Shown: positions 43,814 through 55,611, numbered from the stretch's first letter. The stretch: 64,000 nt of DNA from Betaproteobacteria bacterium (GCA_013298145.1 JAAFJO010000008.1:47324-111323), one strand, 5' to 3'. Translations and numbers: made by a program. The notes: generated by a model from the sequence alone, not told the origin.

Positions 43814-45139
43814 CTAAACGCGCCCTTCAGGCGCGCGCGTAAGCGCAACGCTCGGGAGCTTTCGGATCGACATTAAGAGTGGATTACGCCATGCAATTGC
43901 CGTGAGCACGAGCGCGCCCGCCCCGGCGAGTGCGAGTGAAGCGCGAAGGCCGACATGCTCGCCGACGTATCCGCCGACAAGCGCCCCTGGCCCCGCTCCG
44001 ATCAATATCAACCAGCGCATCGTGCTTGTCATCCGACCCAGTAGTGATTCAGGAGTGACCGCTTGTCGAAGCGAGAGGAAGTTGACGAAGAGCGTGGTTG
44101 CTCCCGCTGAAAAACACATCAGCATGAATGCAAACAGGAGCATGCCGAAAGTATTGGCTGGGGCTGCAGCGAGCGCGAGCCAACCGACACCCGATACGCC
44201 GAAACCAGCGACCAGCGTCGGGCCGGGCCCGAACTTATCACTTACGCGCCGACCGTACACACTAGCGATGACCGTTCCTACGCCCATGCCGACATAGCAA
44301 AGCCCAATTGCTTGCGCGCTCATACCGAGCTCTCGCGATGCTACGAGGATTTGCACGACTGACGCCATGTGATGGAAGAGTTGCCATAGTCCAACGAAGA
44401 GCGCCATCGTCCACAGCAATTTGGTGGTGGCAACAAATCGGAGCCCTTCTTTGAGTTGCAACCAAAAGTTCGCCGTGCCGCGCGGCTGAACCGTCTCCTC
44501 AACACGAATGCCTTTGAGCAGCACGACAGCGCCGAAAATCAGAAGCGCGTCGAGCGCTATCGCAATCGGCGCCCCCATGATTTTGATGAGCGCGCCAGCG
44601 ATCCCCGGCCCTGCGATTTCGCTGCCAGAAACGGCGAGGGCGTTCTTGCTGTGCGCCTCAACGAGTCGGTCGCGAGATACGATTTGTGTGAGCACGATCT
44701 GCGCTGCAGTGCCGGCGACGACGTGCACCGAGCCCAACACAAACCCAACCACATAGAGCCAAGGCATCGAGAGCATATCGGTCCATGCTGCAATAGGAAC
44801 CGAGAGCAGCGCGAACGCGAACACTATTTCGCCAATCACATAAACAGGTAATTTCTTCATCCGATCCAGCCACACACCTGCCGGCAACGACAGCAGAACG
44901 AACGGCGCAATTTCGAAGGCCATCAAAAAGCCCATTTGCGTGGGTGATGCGCTCAGCACTGTCACCGCCGTCAAAGGGAGGGCAAGCATCGTGATCTGCG
45001 CACCGAAATGGGTGATGACAACAGAGGCGAAGATACGGCGGTAGTTGCGATCACGCAGTAAGTCGTTTTCAGGTAGGTGCGGCAGTCGCGCGCGAAACGC
45101 GCGGCGTATTCGTTCAAAAAAGTTCAGGGCGAGTTGCAT
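43814..45139 (-). CDS. major facilitator superfamily transporter
   Basis: About 441 residues with roughly twelve membrane helices, beginning MQLALNFFERIRRAFRARLP. The N-terminal block LLRDRNYRRIFASVVITHFG and the loop WLDRMKKLPVYVIGEIVFAF, and the central YVGMGVGTVIASVYGRRVSD, resemble the EntS/DHA3-like exporters. The start is uncertain; in-frame starts at 45208 and 45244 would add a basic N-terminus, and none has a clear ribosome site. The substrate is unknown, possibly a drug or siderophore. Confidence 0.85.
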   Translation of the reverse strand: MQLALNFFERIRRAFRARLPHLPENDLLRDRNYRRIFASVVITHFGAQITMLALPLTAVTVLSASPTQMGFLMAFEIAPFVLLSLPAGVWLDRMKKLPVYVIGEIVFAFALLSVPIAAWTDMLSMPWLYVVGFVLGSVHVVAGTAAQIVLTQIVSRDRLVEAHSKNALAVSGSEIAGPGIAGALIKIMGAPIAIALDALLIFGAVVLLKGIRVEETVQPRGTANFWLQLKEGLRFVATTKLLWTMALFVGLWQLFHHMASVVQILVASRELGMSAQAIGLCYVGMGVGTVIASVYGRRVSDKFGPGPTLVAGFGVSGVGWLALAAAPANTFGMLLFAFMLMCFSAGATTLFVNFLSLRQAVTPESLLGRMTSTMRWLILIGAGPGALVGGYVGEHVGLRASLALAGAGALVLTAIAWRNPLLMSIRKLPSVALTRAPEGRV

Positions 45140-45244
45140 GATGTATGAGAGTCGCTGTGCTGCGCGCGGCCGAATACGGCGATCACGCAACGGAATTAGA
45201 AAGCGCATCGCTGCCCAGTCAGGCAATCGATGGCGCGGAAACAA

Positions 45245-45805
45245 GAGAGCGGCGGGGACGCGGGCGCTAGCGGAAACGCGAAATACGCATCATGAAATGC
45301 GAAAGAGAGCGTGGCCGGGGAGGCTCGTCAGCGCGGACGCTTTGGTGAAAGGCGTTTTCCCGGGACCGATGCGACCGCCGCCACTGCAATGCCGTAGGCG
45401 CCAAAAGCGTCAGTGGTAGAGCGTGAATACGTGGTCTTCATCGGGGGGTTCCTTTCTGGCGCATGGGATGCGAGAACAATTGTGTCGTTTCGCAGGCGCA
45501 ACCTCAACGATAACCGAAGTTAGGCCGCGTTGGAATCCCGCCGCCCGTGTTTGCAACTGATTTGCACGGATCGTCGCTTATTCACCCATCGCAGTTTTGC
45601 GTTGCCTTACTGGCGGTAACTCCAAGCGAATTTGGGCTATCAGCCGGAAATGCGTAGAGTCGTATTACGCGCTAAACGATAGTGAGCCCGAATTAAGTCG
45701 GGTCTTACTGAAAAAAGCTATTACGCTTTGTGTGCTTCGTTTTCTGTTGCTCAAGCGTGCAAACCGCTCACGCAACTGAGACAACGCGCGCTGTCGCGAT
45801 TTGCT
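45245..45805. other. 560-base gap between MFS gene and metH
   Basis: No confident gene. A 37-codon frame on the minus strand (45441 to 45328, MKTTYSRSTTDAFGAYGIAV at the start) has AAGGAA upstream and could be a short leader peptide ahead of the MFS gene. A hairpin CCCGA/TCGGG lies at 45687-45702. No terminator for metH was identified. Confidence 0.4.
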
Positions 45806-48526
45806 TCATGCAACGAGTGAGCTCAGCGCTCGCCGCTGGCTGTCTACGTCTTCGCCTCTTCGCTTAGCCAAGTCCGCTAGTTGATCTTCGCCGACTTTGC
45901 CGACGGTGAAGTATTGCGATGCTGGATGTGAAAAGTAGAAGCCGCTCACACTGGCCGCTGGCGTCATTGCGTATGACTCGGTAAGCGCCATGCCAATCGA
46001 TTCGGCATTGAGAACTCTGAACATGTCGAGCTTTTCCCGATGGTCAGGGCAAGCGGGGTAGCCGGGTGCTGGACGAATGCCGCGATACGCTTCCTTAATC
46101 AAGGCTTCGTTCGACAACTTCTCATCGGCCCCGTATGCCCAAAATTCCTTGCGCACACGCTCGTGCAGATGTTCGGCAAACGCTTCAGCCAATCGGTCCG
46201 CGAGCGCCTTGAACATGATCGAGTTGTAATCATCACCCGCGCTTTCAAATGCCTTGAGCCTTGCGTCGCCCGGCTCGCAACCGATGCCTGTAGTCACAGC
46301 GAACAGCCCAATGTAATCGGCTCTTGCGGGATTCTTTGCCGATTCATCCGACGTTTGAGCCATTGGCGCAACAAAATCAGCAAGTGCAAAATTCGGGCGG
46401 CCGCTCTCTTTTGCGTTTTGCTGGCGTAGCGTGTGGAAATTCATGGCGGCACGGCTGCGCGATTCGTCGGTGAAGAGCACAATATCGTCACCGCGACTCG
46501 CTGCGGGCAACACACCATACGCCGCATTCGCTGTGAGCCACTTCTCGCTCACAATGCGTTTAAGCATTGCTTGCCCATCGCGGAACACGCGTTTCGCCTC
46601 CTCACCCACAATTTCGTCGTCGAGAATCTTCGGGTAGTTCCCCGCAAGATCCCAAACGAGGAAAAAGGGCGTCCAATCGATATACGGAACCAACGCGGAG
46701 AGCGGATACTCACGCAGATATTGCACGCCAATTTGCTTTGGCTGTGGCGGGATATAGGTGGCAAATTCGCCTTCGAAACCTTTGAAGCGGTTCGCACGCG
46801 CGACCTCAAGTTCGAGGATCGGCACGGACTTCTTGCTAGCGTGACGCTCGCGAATCAGGGCGTAGTCGTCTGCTGTTGTTTGCACAAACTTGTCGCGCAA
46901 ATCCTCTGAGAGCAAATTCGTCGCCACGCCCACCGCGCGCGAAGCATCCACCACGTGCACTACAGGCTCAGAGTAATTTGGCGCAATCTTCACTGCAGTG
47001 TGCATTCGCGAGGTCGTCGCCCCGCCGATCATGAGCGGCACTTTAAATCCAGTGCGCTCCATCTCTTTTGCAACGTAGGCCATTTCTTCAAGCGACGGCG
47101 TGATCAATCCAGACAAGCCGATGATGTTTGCATTCGATTCTTTCGCAGCTGCGAGAATCTTTTCGCACGGCACCATGACGCCTAAGTCAATCACTTCATA
47201 GTTGTTGCACTGGAGCACCACGCCCACGATGTTTTTTCCGATGTCATGAACATCGCCCTTCACAGTCGCCAAAACGATCTTGCCCTTGGTTTTTGCCTCG
47301 GTGCCAAGCAATCGCTTTTCTTCTTCGATGAAGGGCACCAGGTGGGCCACGGCCTGCTTCATGACACGCGCTGATTTCACCACCTGCGGCAGAAACATTT
47401 TGCCTTGACCAAACAGATCGCCGACGACGTTCATGCCGTCCATCAGCGGCCCTTCGATCACTTGCAGCGGTCGCGCGAAACCTTGACGCGCCTCTTCGGT
47501 GTCTTCCACGATAAACGTGTTGATGCCCTTCACCAGCGCATGCTTCAGCCGCTCATTCACTGGCATTTCGCGCCAGGAAAGATCCTCGACCTTTACCTTG
47601 CCGCCGCCTTTGACTTTCTCCGCGAGCGCCAACATACGCTCCGTCGAATCACTGCGGCGATTCAGGATCACGTCCTCGCAGTGCTCACGAAGCTCGGCAT
47701 CAATCTCGTCGTAAATCCCGACCTGGCCTGCATTTACGATCCCCATCGTAAGGCCCGCTTTGATCGCGTGATAGAGAAACACCGTGTGCATCGCTTCGCG
47801 CACATGGTCGTTGCCGCGGAAGCTGAAACTCAGATTCGAGATACCGCCTGATATTTTTGCGCCGGGAAGGTTTTGTTTGATCCAACGTACCGCGTCGATG
47901 AAATCAACGCCGTAGTTGTTATGTTCTTCGAGGCCAGTAGCTAACGCGAACACGTTGGGGTCGAAGATGATGTCTGCGGGATCAAAGCCAACTTTCTCGA
48001 CCAAGAGCTTATAGGCGCGCTCGCAAATCTCGATCTTTCGCTGATACGTGTCGGCCTGGCCGTTCTCATCAAACGCCATCACCACGGTCGCAGCCCCATA
48101 GCGCTTCAACTTTCGCGCTTGCTCCAAGAACGGCGCTTCGCCTTCCTTAAGCGAAATGGAGTTCACGACGCATTTGCCCTGCGCGCACTTTAATCCTGCC
48201 TCAATCACGTCCCACTTGGAGGAATCGATCATGATCGGTACGCGTGCAATGTCAGGCTCGGTGGCGATGATGTTCAAAAACTTCACCATCGCCGCTTTGC
48301 TGTCGAGCATGGCCTCATCCATGTTCACATCGATGATCTGCGCACCGCTTGCCACTTGCTGACGCGCAACTTCGACCGCGCTCACGTAGTCATCATTCAA
48401 GATGAGCTTCGCAAACGCTCGTGAGCCGGTGATGTTGGTGCGCTCACCCACGTTTACAAACAATGAATCCGGGCCGATCTCAAGCGGCTCAAGCCCCGAA
48501 AGCCGCATAGTGAGGTGGTTATTCAT
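45806..48526 (-). CDS. metH: methionine synthase, folate/cobalamin/activation part
   Basis: C-terminal portion of cobalamin-dependent methionine synthase as a separate protein of 906 residues. Order of domains: methyl-tetrahydrofolate-binding barrel (about 1-290, [31 protein letters not shown]), cap and cobalamin domain ([16 protein letters not shown] with the cobalt-ligand His, [15 protein letters not shown]), and the SAM-dependent reactivation domain (about 570-900, [18 protein letters not shown]). The homocysteine-binding barrel is the upstream gene. ATG 48526 is preferred; a TTG two codons upstream abuts the previous stop. The split is known in Burkholderiales. Confidence 0.96.
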   Translation of the reverse strand: MNNHLTMRLSGLEPLEIGPDSLFVNVGERTNITGSRAFAKLILNDDYVSAVEVARQQVASGAQIIDVNMDEAMLDSKAAMVKFLNIIATEPDIARVPIMIDSSKWDVIEAGLKCAQGKCVVNSISLKEGEAPFLEQARKLKRYGAATVVMAFDENGQADTYQRKIEICERAYKLLVEKVGFDPADIIFDPNVFALATGLEEHNNYGVDFIDAVRWIKQNLPGAKISGGISNLSFSFRGNDHVREAMHTVFLYHAIKAGLTMGIVNAGQVGIYDEIDAELREHCEDVILNRRSDSTERMLALAEKVKGGGKVKVEDLSWREMPVNERLKHALVKGINTFIVEDTEEARQGFARPLQVIEGPLMDGMNVVGDLFGQGKMFLPQVVKSARVMKQAVAHLVPFIEEEKRLLGTEAKTKGKIVLATVKGDVHDIGKNIVGVVLQCNNYEVIDLGVMVPCEKILAAAKESNANIIGLSGLITPSLEEMAYVAKEMERTGFKVPLMIGGATTSRMHTAVKIAPNYSEPVVHVVDASRAVGVATNLLSEDLRDKFVQTTADDYALIRERHASKKSVPILELEVARANRFKGFEGEFATYIPPQPKQIGVQYLREYPLSALVPYIDWTPFFLVWDLAGNYPKILDDEIVGEEAKRVFRDGQAMLKRIVSEKWLTANAAYGVLPAASRGDDIVLFTDESRSRAAMNFHTLRQQNAKESGRPNFALADFVAPMAQTSDESAKNPARADYIGLFAVTTGIGCEPGDARLKAFESAGDDYNSIMFKALADRLAEAFAEHLHERVRKEFWAYGADEKLSNEALIKEAYRGIRPAPGYPACPDHREKLDMFRVLNAESIGMALTESYAMTPAASVSGFYFSHPASQYFTVGKVGEDQLADLAKRRGEDVDSQRRALSSLVA

Positions 48527-48532
48527 GGTCAA

Positions 48533-49549
48533 TCAAACCTGGACGACGGCGCGTGGCGTAATCTTCGCTACCGATTCAGCAATTGCCTTGATGTGCGCAG
48601 GTGTCGTGCCGCAGCAGCCGCCAACGATATTGACGAGTCCACTTTGCGCGAACTCCTTAAGGAACCCCGAGGTCATCGCTGGCGTTTCATCGTACCCCGT
48701 GTCGGACAGCGGGTTCGGCAAGCCGGCATTGGGATACACACTCACAAAAGTCTCTGGCGCAACCTTGGCAAGTGCTTCCACATGCGGGCGCATTGCGACG
48801 GCTCCTAACGCGCAGTTCACACCGACTGATAGCGGCTTCGCATGACGCACACTGTTCCAAAACGCCTCGATGGTTTGGCCCGACAATGTGCGCCCGGAAG
48901 CATCGGTGATCGTGCCCGAAATCATCAGCGGTAGTGGATCGGGATCATCCTCGAATACTTCGAGATACGCATAGATTGCGGCCTTCGCATTTAGCGTGTC
49001 GAAAATCGTTTCGATCAAAATCAAGTCAACGCCGCCTTCGTTGAGCGCGAGAATTTGCTCTCTGTAGGCTGCGTGCAGCTGATCAAAGGTGACATTTCGC
49101 TTCGAGGCATCGTTCACATCGGGCGAGATGCTCGCGGTTCGACTCATAGGTCCGAGCGCGCCCGCAACAAAACGCGGTTTACTGGGCGTTTTTTGCGAAA
49201 ACTCGTCGCAAAGCTCGCGCGCAATCTTGGCAGCAGCCCTGTTCATCGCGCGCACCATGTGCTCCAACTCGTAATCAGCCATTCCGATTGAGGTTGCGCT
49301 GAAAGTATCGGTCTCAATGATGTCCGCGCCCGCTTCGAGATACTCGCGCTGAATCTGCCGAATCACTTCGGGCTTGGTGAGTACGAGTAGATCGTTGTTG
49401 CCTTTGAGATCACAACGGTGATCGCGACACAAATGACCGCGATAGTCAGCCTCATCCAGCTTGTACTGCTGAACCATCGTGCCCATGCCGCCATCGAGGA
49501 TCATGATGCGTTCTCGAAGGATGCTGGCGATGCGTTGGCGGCGATTCAT
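48533..49549 (-). CDS. metH: methionine synthase, homocysteine-binding part
   Basis: The zinc-dependent homocysteine methyltransferase barrel that forms the N-terminus of MetH in E. coli, here a stand-alone protein of 338 residues. [20 protein letters not shown] opens the barrel; the zinc ligands are the Cys of VGVNCALGA and the paired Cys of [11 protein letters not shown]. Its stop is seven bases from the ATG of the second metH gene, so the two must be made together. ATG 49549 (MNRRQRIAS) is chosen; the in-frame extension upstream has no family similarity. No cobalamin or SAH riboswitch was recognised before it. Confidence 0.94.
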   Translation of the reverse strand: MNRRQRIASILRERIMILDGGMGTMVQQYKLDEADYRGHLCRDHRCDLKGNNDLLVLTKPEVIRQIQREYLEAGADIIETDTFSATSIGMADYELEHMVRAMNRAAAKIARELCDEFSQKTPSKPRFVAGALGPMSRTASISPDVNDASKRNVTFDQLHAAYREQILALNEGGVDLILIETIFDTLNAKAAIYAYLEVFEDDPDPLPLMISGTITDASGRTLSGQTIEAFWNSVRHAKPLSVGVNCALGAVAMRPHVEALAKVAPETFVSVYPNAGLPNPLSDTGYDETPAMTSGFLKEFAQSGLVNIVGGCCGTTPAHIKAIAESVAKITPRAVVQV

Positions 49550-49728
49550 GGGGACCGTTTGATAACTTAGAACCCCTAATTTTCGCATTCGCCACGACTT
49601 CGCCCACGCGTCCATCGAAATATGAATATTCGACTCGCGGCAGGGCCGCGCGGCATCGCAGCATCCCATCGCTGCAGCGGAGGAGGTTATGGCACCGCCG
49701 CTGACTATACGATTCCCGCTAACCTTTA

Positions 49729-51354
49729 TTAGACGCGGCGCTGAACCACTTTTGCGTCAATAACGATTTCTTCACTTATTGCATTGACGGCCAATTTAAA
49801 TAGAGATTCTCCAGCTTTGGCTGCGGTAGCTCCCGCAGGTGCAGTCACCGCTTGCGCGAACGTGAACACGTTGTTCGGATCGTACTTTTGTTTGATCTGC
49901 CAAAGTTGCTCTTGGGCATCGCCCCAGTATTTGAAGGCGTAGTCCGGGTCATTGAGGCGTGGGTAATTTTGATAGACATGCCCGTTGTAAAGCGGCTCCA
50001 TCAGGTTAATCCAGCCTTCAAGGAAATCCTGTGCGGGCGCTTGCCCAGCAGCGTCCCACCAGAACACATCAAGCACCGCGTTAAACACCGCATCGCGATG
50101 AATGAATGCGCTGCCTTCGAGCGGATAAGCGTTGATCGCTCCGCCATAGAACTCCATGTAGAAATACGAGTACGGGTTTGGCGTGGTCACGAAATACTGC
50201 AGGAGCGATAACCACTCGGCTTCGGTCCAATCACGCGACACGATGCGGGAGGCTTTGTCTTCAAACGGCATCGGGGTACCTGGCGGAAAACAAGGCATGC
50301 CGTACGGCACGTTGAGAAGCGCGTCGTTGAGCGTGTCGAAATCGGTTTCATTCACCCACTGCAGCGTTGCGCCCGGCGCGTCGATCAGCGGCTGAATTGC
50401 GTTCATGCCGTCAGCCTCATTGCCCACCCAGACGCCTCGCACCATGAGGAAGGGATACATCGGCGAATCCGGCAGGCCGCCCTGGATGCCCGGCTGATAA
50501 CAGAGTGACACCTGAATATTGAGGTTTGCTGAGGGGGCGGTTCGCATGAATTGCGACTGCAACAACAGGAGCGCGTAAGTTGCGTTCGCCATGTCTTCGT
50601 TGGTAGAGAGAGGCCAAATCACTGCCCAACCGAACACGTCGCCCAGCGGGCGGAGCTTGTAGCTTACAGACAGCAGCACTCCAAAGTTTCCACCCGTACC
50701 GCCACGCATCGCCCACCATAAATCTGCGTTCTGGCGCGCCGACGCAGTGACGATCGTGCCGTCCCACAACATGACTCGGATCGAGTTCACGTTGTCGCAA
50801 TTCATGCCAAACGTGACCGATGTAAATCCGTATCCGCCGCCTTGCATGTAGCCGCCGATGCATACATCATCGCACTCGCCACCCGGTACATGTAGGCCAT
50901 AGGGTTTGAGCGCCGCGCGGAACTTCCCGAAGGTGACGCCGCAGCCAACCGTGGCCTCCGGCATTTGCGGATGGACGGCGATAGAGTTGAGGTTGCTGAC
51001 GTCGATCAGCACGCCCGCGCCCGCAGAGAACCCAGCCGTGCAATGCCCGCCAGAGCGCACGGTGAACGGCGCACTGCCCTCCTGCCCAAGTTGCAGCGCC
51101 ACCGCAACGTCGCTTTCGACAACGCAATAAACGATCATCGACGGGAAAGCGTTGAACACTGGGTTGAAGAGCTTGCGATCGGTGTCGTAGTCAGGATCAC
51201 CCGGCATCACAATCCAACCCTGCAGCCCGAGTTGCGCATGCTTTACCTGGTCGCGGGTGAGGCCGAACTTCGCGAAATCGCTATCGGGGCGCTTATCCCA
51301 TGTTGCAAAACGTAGTCGATCCAACTCCCGCTTCTTCGAGTAATTGTGTGCCAT
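49729..51354 (-). CDS. FAD-linked oxidoreductase, berberine-bridge type
   Basis: About 541 residues. FAD-binding PCMH/VAO fold with [20 protein letters not shown], where the His is the usual covalent flavin ligand, and [20 protein letters not shown], where a Cys can make a second flavin bond. The C-terminal berberine-bridge segment ([30 protein letters not shown]) is present. The family oxidises sugars, alcohols or alkaloid-like compounds with oxygen; the substrate is unknown. There is no export signal. ATG 51354 has GAGAGG seven bases before it. Divergent from the diguanylate cyclase gene. Confidence 0.9.
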   Translation of the reverse strand: MAHNYSKKRELDRLRFATWDKRPDSDFAKFGLTRDQVKHAQLGLQGWIVMPGDPDYDTDRKLFNPVFNAFPSMIVYCVVESDVAVALQLGQEGSAPFTVRSGGHCTAGFSAGAGVLIDVSNLNSIAVHPQMPEATVGCGVTFGKFRAALKPYGLHVPGGECDDVCIGGYMQGGGYGFTSVTFGMNCDNVNSIRVMLWDGTIVTASARQNADLWWAMRGGTGGNFGVLLSVSYKLRPLGDVFGWAVIWPLSTNEDMANATYALLLLQSQFMRTAPSANLNIQVSLCYQPGIQGGLPDSPMYPFLMVRGVWVGNEADGMNAIQPLIDAPGATLQWVNETDFDTLNDALLNVPYGMPCFPPGTPMPFEDKASRIVSRDWTEAEWLSLLQYFVTTPNPYSYFYMEFYGGAINAYPLEGSAFIHRDAVFNAVLDVFWWDAAGQAPAQDFLEGWINLMEPLYNGHVYQNYPRLNDPDYAFKYWGDAQEQLWQIKQKYDPNNVFTFAQAVTAPAGATAAKAGESLFKLAVNAISEEIVIDAKVVQRRV

Positions 51355-51462
51355 TGCTTGCCTCTCGCCTCGGTTTTTCGACAAAATCGATTGTAGGTTT
51401 GCTATTTGCAAAAAAGCCAACAATTTCACGGCGAGAGGTTGCTGCGAACGCGCGCATTTCAC

Positions 51463-52773
51463 ATGAAAAATTCTTTAAATGCGAATTTGCTAGCGCCAAT
51501 TGCCCACCCGTTGCCGCCAGAGATCCTGCGCTTCGCGCTGGATCATTCCTTTGGTGCAAGCGTTTCGATCATCGATACCGACTTGCGGCTTCACTACGTG
51601 AACTCAGGCTTCGCGAAATCGTTTGAGACGACCCCCGAAGCGCTGATCGGAAAAACGTTACGCGACATCTACAAGCCTGAACATGTTCAGTCGTTTTTGC
51701 CGCATTTGCAGCGCGCGTTTGCGGGGGAACATGTCCGCTACGACCGCAGCACACAAGTCGTCGGTAGCGATGGCATCTGGTTTACGGTATCGCTGTTTCC
51801 TTGGCGCAACGAACGTAATGAAGTCGTCGGCGTATTTCATTGTGCGATGCGTGTACACGACCTAAAGCTCTCAGCAGAAGCGCTGCGAGTCGCGAATGAG
51901 CGCGTCAGTTCGCACATGGAAAATAGCCCGCTGACGGTATTCGAACTCGACGAGGGTCTCCGTATCACGCATTGCTCCGCTCGCGCTGCGCTGATGTTCG
52001 GCTACGAGCCGTCGGCGCTTACAAATAAGCCGCTCATTGATGCGCTTGGCATCGAGGATAGCGACGGGGCGTTTGCCGACGCTTTTCGCCGGCTACAGAC
52101 GGGGGAAGAAACGAGAAACCGCGTCGAATCGTCGCTGCGCCATCGAAATGGACATGTCGTGTATTGCGACTGGTTTAATTCAGCGCTCACCGCGCGCAGC
52201 GGCGGTGTTATCTCCATCATGTCGCTGGTTCAAGATGTCTCCTCACGGGTAGAGGCGGCACAACAGTTACTACATTTCGCGACGCATGATGTGCTGACGG
52301 GGCTTGGCAATCGACGCGCCCTCACTGAGCGCCTTGTGCAGGCGATCGCGCGCGCTGAACGAACTGGCGATGCAGTCGCCGTGCTCTTCATCGATCTCGA
52401 CGGATTTAAGCAAATCAACGATGCTCACGGGCATTCAGCAGGAGATGCGGTGTTACGCGAAGTGGCGACTCGGCTAAGAGCGGTCGCGCGCGCGAGCGAT
52501 TTCGTTGCACGACTCGGCGGCGATGAATTCGTCATCCTTCTGGATGCCGAAGTTGGTGCAGAAACCGCATCACTGGTTGCCGAGCGCGTGCTTGCGGCGC
52601 TCTCGCCGCTCATCTCATTGAGCGCGGGCAATGCGCCGATTGGCGCGTCAATTGGAATCGCAATGCATCCGCCGCTTTCAAATCGAGCCGTTGACTTGAT
52701 TCGACAAGCAGATGCAGCAATGTATTCGGCTAAGCGCGCTGGCAAGGGCTGCGTTCGCTTCGCCGAAGCATGA
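51463..52773 (+). CDS. PAS-PAS-GGDEF diguanylate cyclase
   Basis: Cytoplasmic c-di-GMP synthase of about 436 residues. Two PAS domains (about 20-130, SVSIIDTDLRLHYVNSGFAK, and 145-260, NSPLTVFELDEGLRITHC) precede a GGDEF domain (HDVLTGLGNRRALTERLV, LFIDLDGFKQINDAHGHSAG, ARLGGDEFVILLD). The active-site motif is intact, and RASD five residues before it is an inhibitory site, so the enzyme should be subject to product inhibition. No membrane segment is seen. ATG 51463 (MKNSLNANLL) is preferred to one 19 codons upstream. Confidence 0.93.
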   Translation: MKNSLNANLLAPIAHPLPPEILRFALDHSFGASVSIIDTDLRLHYVNSGFAKSFETTPEALIGKTLRDIYKPEHVQSFLPHLQRAFAGEHVRYDRSTQVVGSDGIWFTVSLFPWRNERNEVVGVFHCAMRVHDLKLSAEALRVANERVSSHMENSPLTVFELDEGLRITHCSARAALMFGYEPSALTNKPLIDALGIEDSDGAFADAFRRLQTGEETRNRVESSLRHRNGHVVYCDWFNSALTARSGGVISIMSLVQDVSSRVEAAQQLLHFATHDVLTGLGNRRALTERLVQAIARAERTGDAVAVLFIDLDGFKQINDAHGHSAGDAVLREVATRLRAVARASDFVARLGGDEFVILLDAEVGAETASLVAERVLAALSPLISLSAGNAPIGASIGIAMHPPLSNRAVDLIRQADAAMYSAKRAGKGCVRFAEA

Positions 52774-52907
52774 TTGCTGCGGGTCCGGTCGGATCGATGG
52801 CGCTTTCACCACGCTGAATTTTGTGTGTTCCAATATCGCCGGACGCCCTTGCGCGACCCACGAATAACCCACTGGCGCTTCCGATTTTTCGTCTGCTACC
52901 CAATCTC

Positions 52908-53300
52908 ATGAAGCATCTCACCCCGAGCGAAACCGCTGAATTCCTGAAGACCAATACTGACGCGGTATTCGTGGATGTGCGCTCTGAAATCGAGTTCTTT
53001 TACGTGGGTCACCCGGTGGGTGCCGAGCATGTGGCATGGCAGGAGCCACCGGATTGGGACGTTCAACCCGAGTTTGTTGCTCACGTGAAAGCGTTGGTCG
53101 CGGGCGTGAAGTCGCGGCCCGTTGTGCTGATCTGTCGAAGTGGCCGCCGCTCAATTGACGCAGGAAAAGTGCTCGAGGCCGCGGGCTTCACAGATGTCTA
53201 CAACGTCGCCCACGGCTTTGAAGGTGATCTTGACGAGCATTTTCATCGCGGCAACAAAAACGGCTGGCGTCATGCCGGTCTGCCCTGGGCACAGATGTAG
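52908..53300 (+). CDS. rhodanese-domain protein
   Basis: A single rhodanese domain of 130 residues, MKHLTPSETAEFLKTNTDAV at the start, FVDVRSEIEFFYVGHPVGAE (structural CH2 motif) and the active-site loop ICRSGRRSIDAG with the sulfur-carrying Cys. Likely a sulfur-transfer protein; the partner is unknown. An upstream in-frame ATG at 52821 is less likely because it adds a proline-rich piece with no family similarity. Confidence 0.9.
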   Translation: MKHLTPSETAEFLKTNTDAVFVDVRSEIEFFYVGHPVGAEHVAWQEPPDWDVQPEFVAHVKALVAGVKSRPVVLICRSGRRSIDAGKVLEAAGFTDVYNVAHGFEGDLDEHFHRGNKNGWRHAGLPWAQM

Positions 53301-53619
53301 CGTCGAGCGTCTAAGTCGCGGCGAACGGCGACTCGCCTCCGGCGTTCTACCATTCAGCTTAATCAATGCGCGCCCTATTAAACCAGGGCTAACGGCTTTT
53401 TTTGTTGTCTTCTGATTATGTATCTCATCAGCGCCTAGTCCGAACTTATTGGCGGGTTAAGGTGTTTAGTCGTAAGAAAACCTGAGTGCCTGTATCCCGC
53501 TTGTGCAGTGTGGGTCAAGCCGACCGAGGCGCTCACGCTCGGCGATAATTTAGGGCTCTCTGGTAGAGATTGCCTTGGCGCATCCGCTACCTGCACCTAC
53601 GTCATCTAACGTCTAGCCC
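53301..53619. other. 319-base gap before tkt
   Basis: No gene. A weak terminator for the rhodanese gene may be formed by GCCCT/AGGGC (53372-53389) with eight T at 53396-53403. The tkt start codon is immediately preceded by CTAGCCC (53613-53619) and has no ordinary ribosome site. Confidence 0.4.
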
Positions 53620-55611
53620 ATGCCTTCTAACGATTCCACTCAGCAACAAGTCGCGGCAAACGCGATTCGAATTTTGGCCGTCGATGCGGTCGCGAAATGT
53701 AAGTCTGGCCACCAGGGCATGCCAATGGGGATGGCGGAAATCGCAGTCGCGCTGTGGCGGACCAATTCGCCGACTGGGCCTCACTTCCGCCACAACCCGG
53801 CTAATCCGTATTGGCCGAACCGGGATCGCTTCGTGGTATCGAACGGGCATGGTTCGATGCTGCCGTATGCGCTGCTGCATTTGAGTGGGTACAACCTGCC
53901 GATGTCTGAGATCGAAAATTTCCGACAACTGCACAGCAAAACGCCGGGGCATCCGGAAGTCGGCATCACCCCCGGCATCGAAACTACCACCGGTCCGCTC
54001 GGGCAGGGGATTGCCAACGCCGTGGGCATGGCGCTCGCGGAAAAGATGCTCGCGAAGCAGTTTGGCGATGTGATCGATCACCGCACGTACGTGTTCCTCG
54101 GCGACGGCTGCATGATGGAAGGCGTGTCTCATGAGGCTTGTTCGCTGGCGGGCGTGCTTGGCCTGAACAAGCTCATCGCGTTTTACGACGATAACGGCAT
54201 CTCCATTGACGGCAAGGTCGAGGGTTGGTTTAAGGACGACACGAAAAAGCGTTTTGAATCGTACGGGTGGAACGTGGTTGGCCCAGTGGATGGGCATTCC
54301 ATCGACGCAGTCGATGCGGCGATTGTTGCCGCGAAGGCAGAGGCGGCAAGACCTACGTTAATCATCTGCAAAACGACCATCGGCAAAGGCTCGCCCAACA
54401 AACACTCCACCGCTGACGCACACGGCACCGCAGTGATGGGCGAAGAAATTGAGGCGACACGCAAGGCGATTGGGTGGACGCTGCCGCCCTTCCAGATGCC
54501 GCAGGACGCTTACGATGCGCTCAATGCCAAGCAAACGGGTGCAGCGCTTGAAACTGCGTGGAACCAAAAATTTGCTTCTGCGCCTGACGAGCTTAAGCGT
54601 CGTCTTCGCGGTGAGCTCCCGGCCAACTATGCTGAAGTGCTTAAAAAAGCGCTTGATGCGGCGATCGCCAACGATAAGGAAGTCGCCACTCGAAAGGCTG
54701 CACAAAACGCGCTGGAAGTGTTTGGCCCCGCGTTGCCCGAAATGGTCGGCGGTTCGGCAGATCTTACGGGCTCGAACCTCACCAATTACAAGAGTTCAAC
54801 GCCGGTAAAAGCGGACGGTTCAGGTCAGCACATTGGCTACGGCGTGCGCGAGTTCGGGATGTGTGCCATTGCAAATGGCATGGCATTGCACGGTGGTGTG
54901 ATTCCGTATGTTGGCACGTTCCTCGTGTTCAGCGACTATGCGCGAAATGCCGTTCGAATGGCGGCGCTAATGAAGCAGCGTGTGCTCTATATCTTTACGC
55001 ACGATTCGATTGGGGTGGGTGAAGATGGCCCAACCCATCAGCCCGTTGAGCATGTCGCTTCGCTCCGATTGATTCCAAATCTCGATGTGTGGCGTCCGGC
55101 CGACGCGCTCGAGAGCGCGGTCGCCTACGCAAGCGGCATTGAGCGCACCGATGGGCCAACGATGCTCTGCCTATCGCGTCAAAACCTGGCTGTGATTCAG
55201 CGCGACGCGTCGCACGAGGCGCTCATTCGTAAAGGCGGCTACGTTCTTGCTGACGCAGACGATGCGCAGCTGACGTTGATCGCAACCGGTTCCGAGATCG
55301 CTCTTGCCCTAGCTGCGAAAGAAAAGCTTGCTGCAGACGGGATTCGTGTGCGCGTGGTGTCAATGCCATGCACACAAAAATTCGATTCGCAAAGCGAGGA
55401 ATACAAGCGCTCTGTGCTGACGACGAGAATGCCGCGACTCGCCATTGAAGCGGGCAGCCCGGATGGTTGGTGGAAATATCTCGCAGGCGCGCCGAAAGCC
55501 GATGTGATCGGAATGACGAGTTTTGGTGAGTCTGCGCCAGCGGGCGTGTTGATGAAGCATTTCGGCTTTACTGTCGATAACGTCGTCGCGCGAGCGAAAG
55601 CACTGATTTAG
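53620..55611 (+). CDS. tkt: transketolase
   Basis: Thiamine-diphosphate enzyme of the pentose-phosphate pathway. 663 residues. [20 protein letters not shown] is the N-terminal phosphate/TPP block, [20 protein letters not shown] the GDG motif, [19 protein letters not shown] the central loop, and [20 protein letters not shown] the catalytic pyrimidine block. It starts the run tkt-gap-pgk, a common order in betaproteobacteria. The start codon lacks a visible Shine-Dalgarno site. Confidence 0.97.
   Translation: MPSNDSTQQQVAANAIRILAVDAVAKCKSGHQGMPMGMAEIAVALWRTNSPTGPHFRHNPANPYWPNRDRFVVSNGHGSMLPYALLHLSGYNLPMSEIENFRQLHSKTPGHPEVGITPGIETTTGPLGQGIANAVGMALAEKMLAKQFGDVIDHRTYVFLGDGCMMEGVSHEACSLAGVLGLNKLIAFYDDNGISIDGKVEGWFKDDTKKRFESYGWNVVGPVDGHSIDAVDAAIVAAKAEAARPTLIICKTTIGKGSPNKHSTADAHGTAVMGEEIEATRKAIGWTLPPFQMPQDAYDALNAKQTGAALETAWNQKFASAPDELKRRLRGELPANYAEVLKKALDAAIANDKEVATRKAAQNALEVFGPALPEMVGGSADLTGSNLTNYKSSTPVKADGSGQHIGYGVREFGMCAIANGMALHGGVIPYVGTFLVFSDYARNAVRMAALMKQRVLYIFTHDSIGVGEDGPTHQPVEHVASLRLIPNLDVWRPADALESAVAYASGIERTDGPTMLCLSRQNLAVIQRDASHEALIRKGGYVLADADDAQLTLIATGSEIALALAAKEKLAADGIRVRVVSMPCTQKFDSQSEEYKRSVLTTRMPRLAIEAGSPDGWWKYLAGAPKADVIGMTSFGESAPAGVLMKHFGFTVDNVVARAKALI

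Noticed and set aside
49550..49728. Possible SAH or cobalamin riboswitch before metH
   Set aside because: The region contains GC-rich stems, but I could not find the conserved core of either riboswitch.
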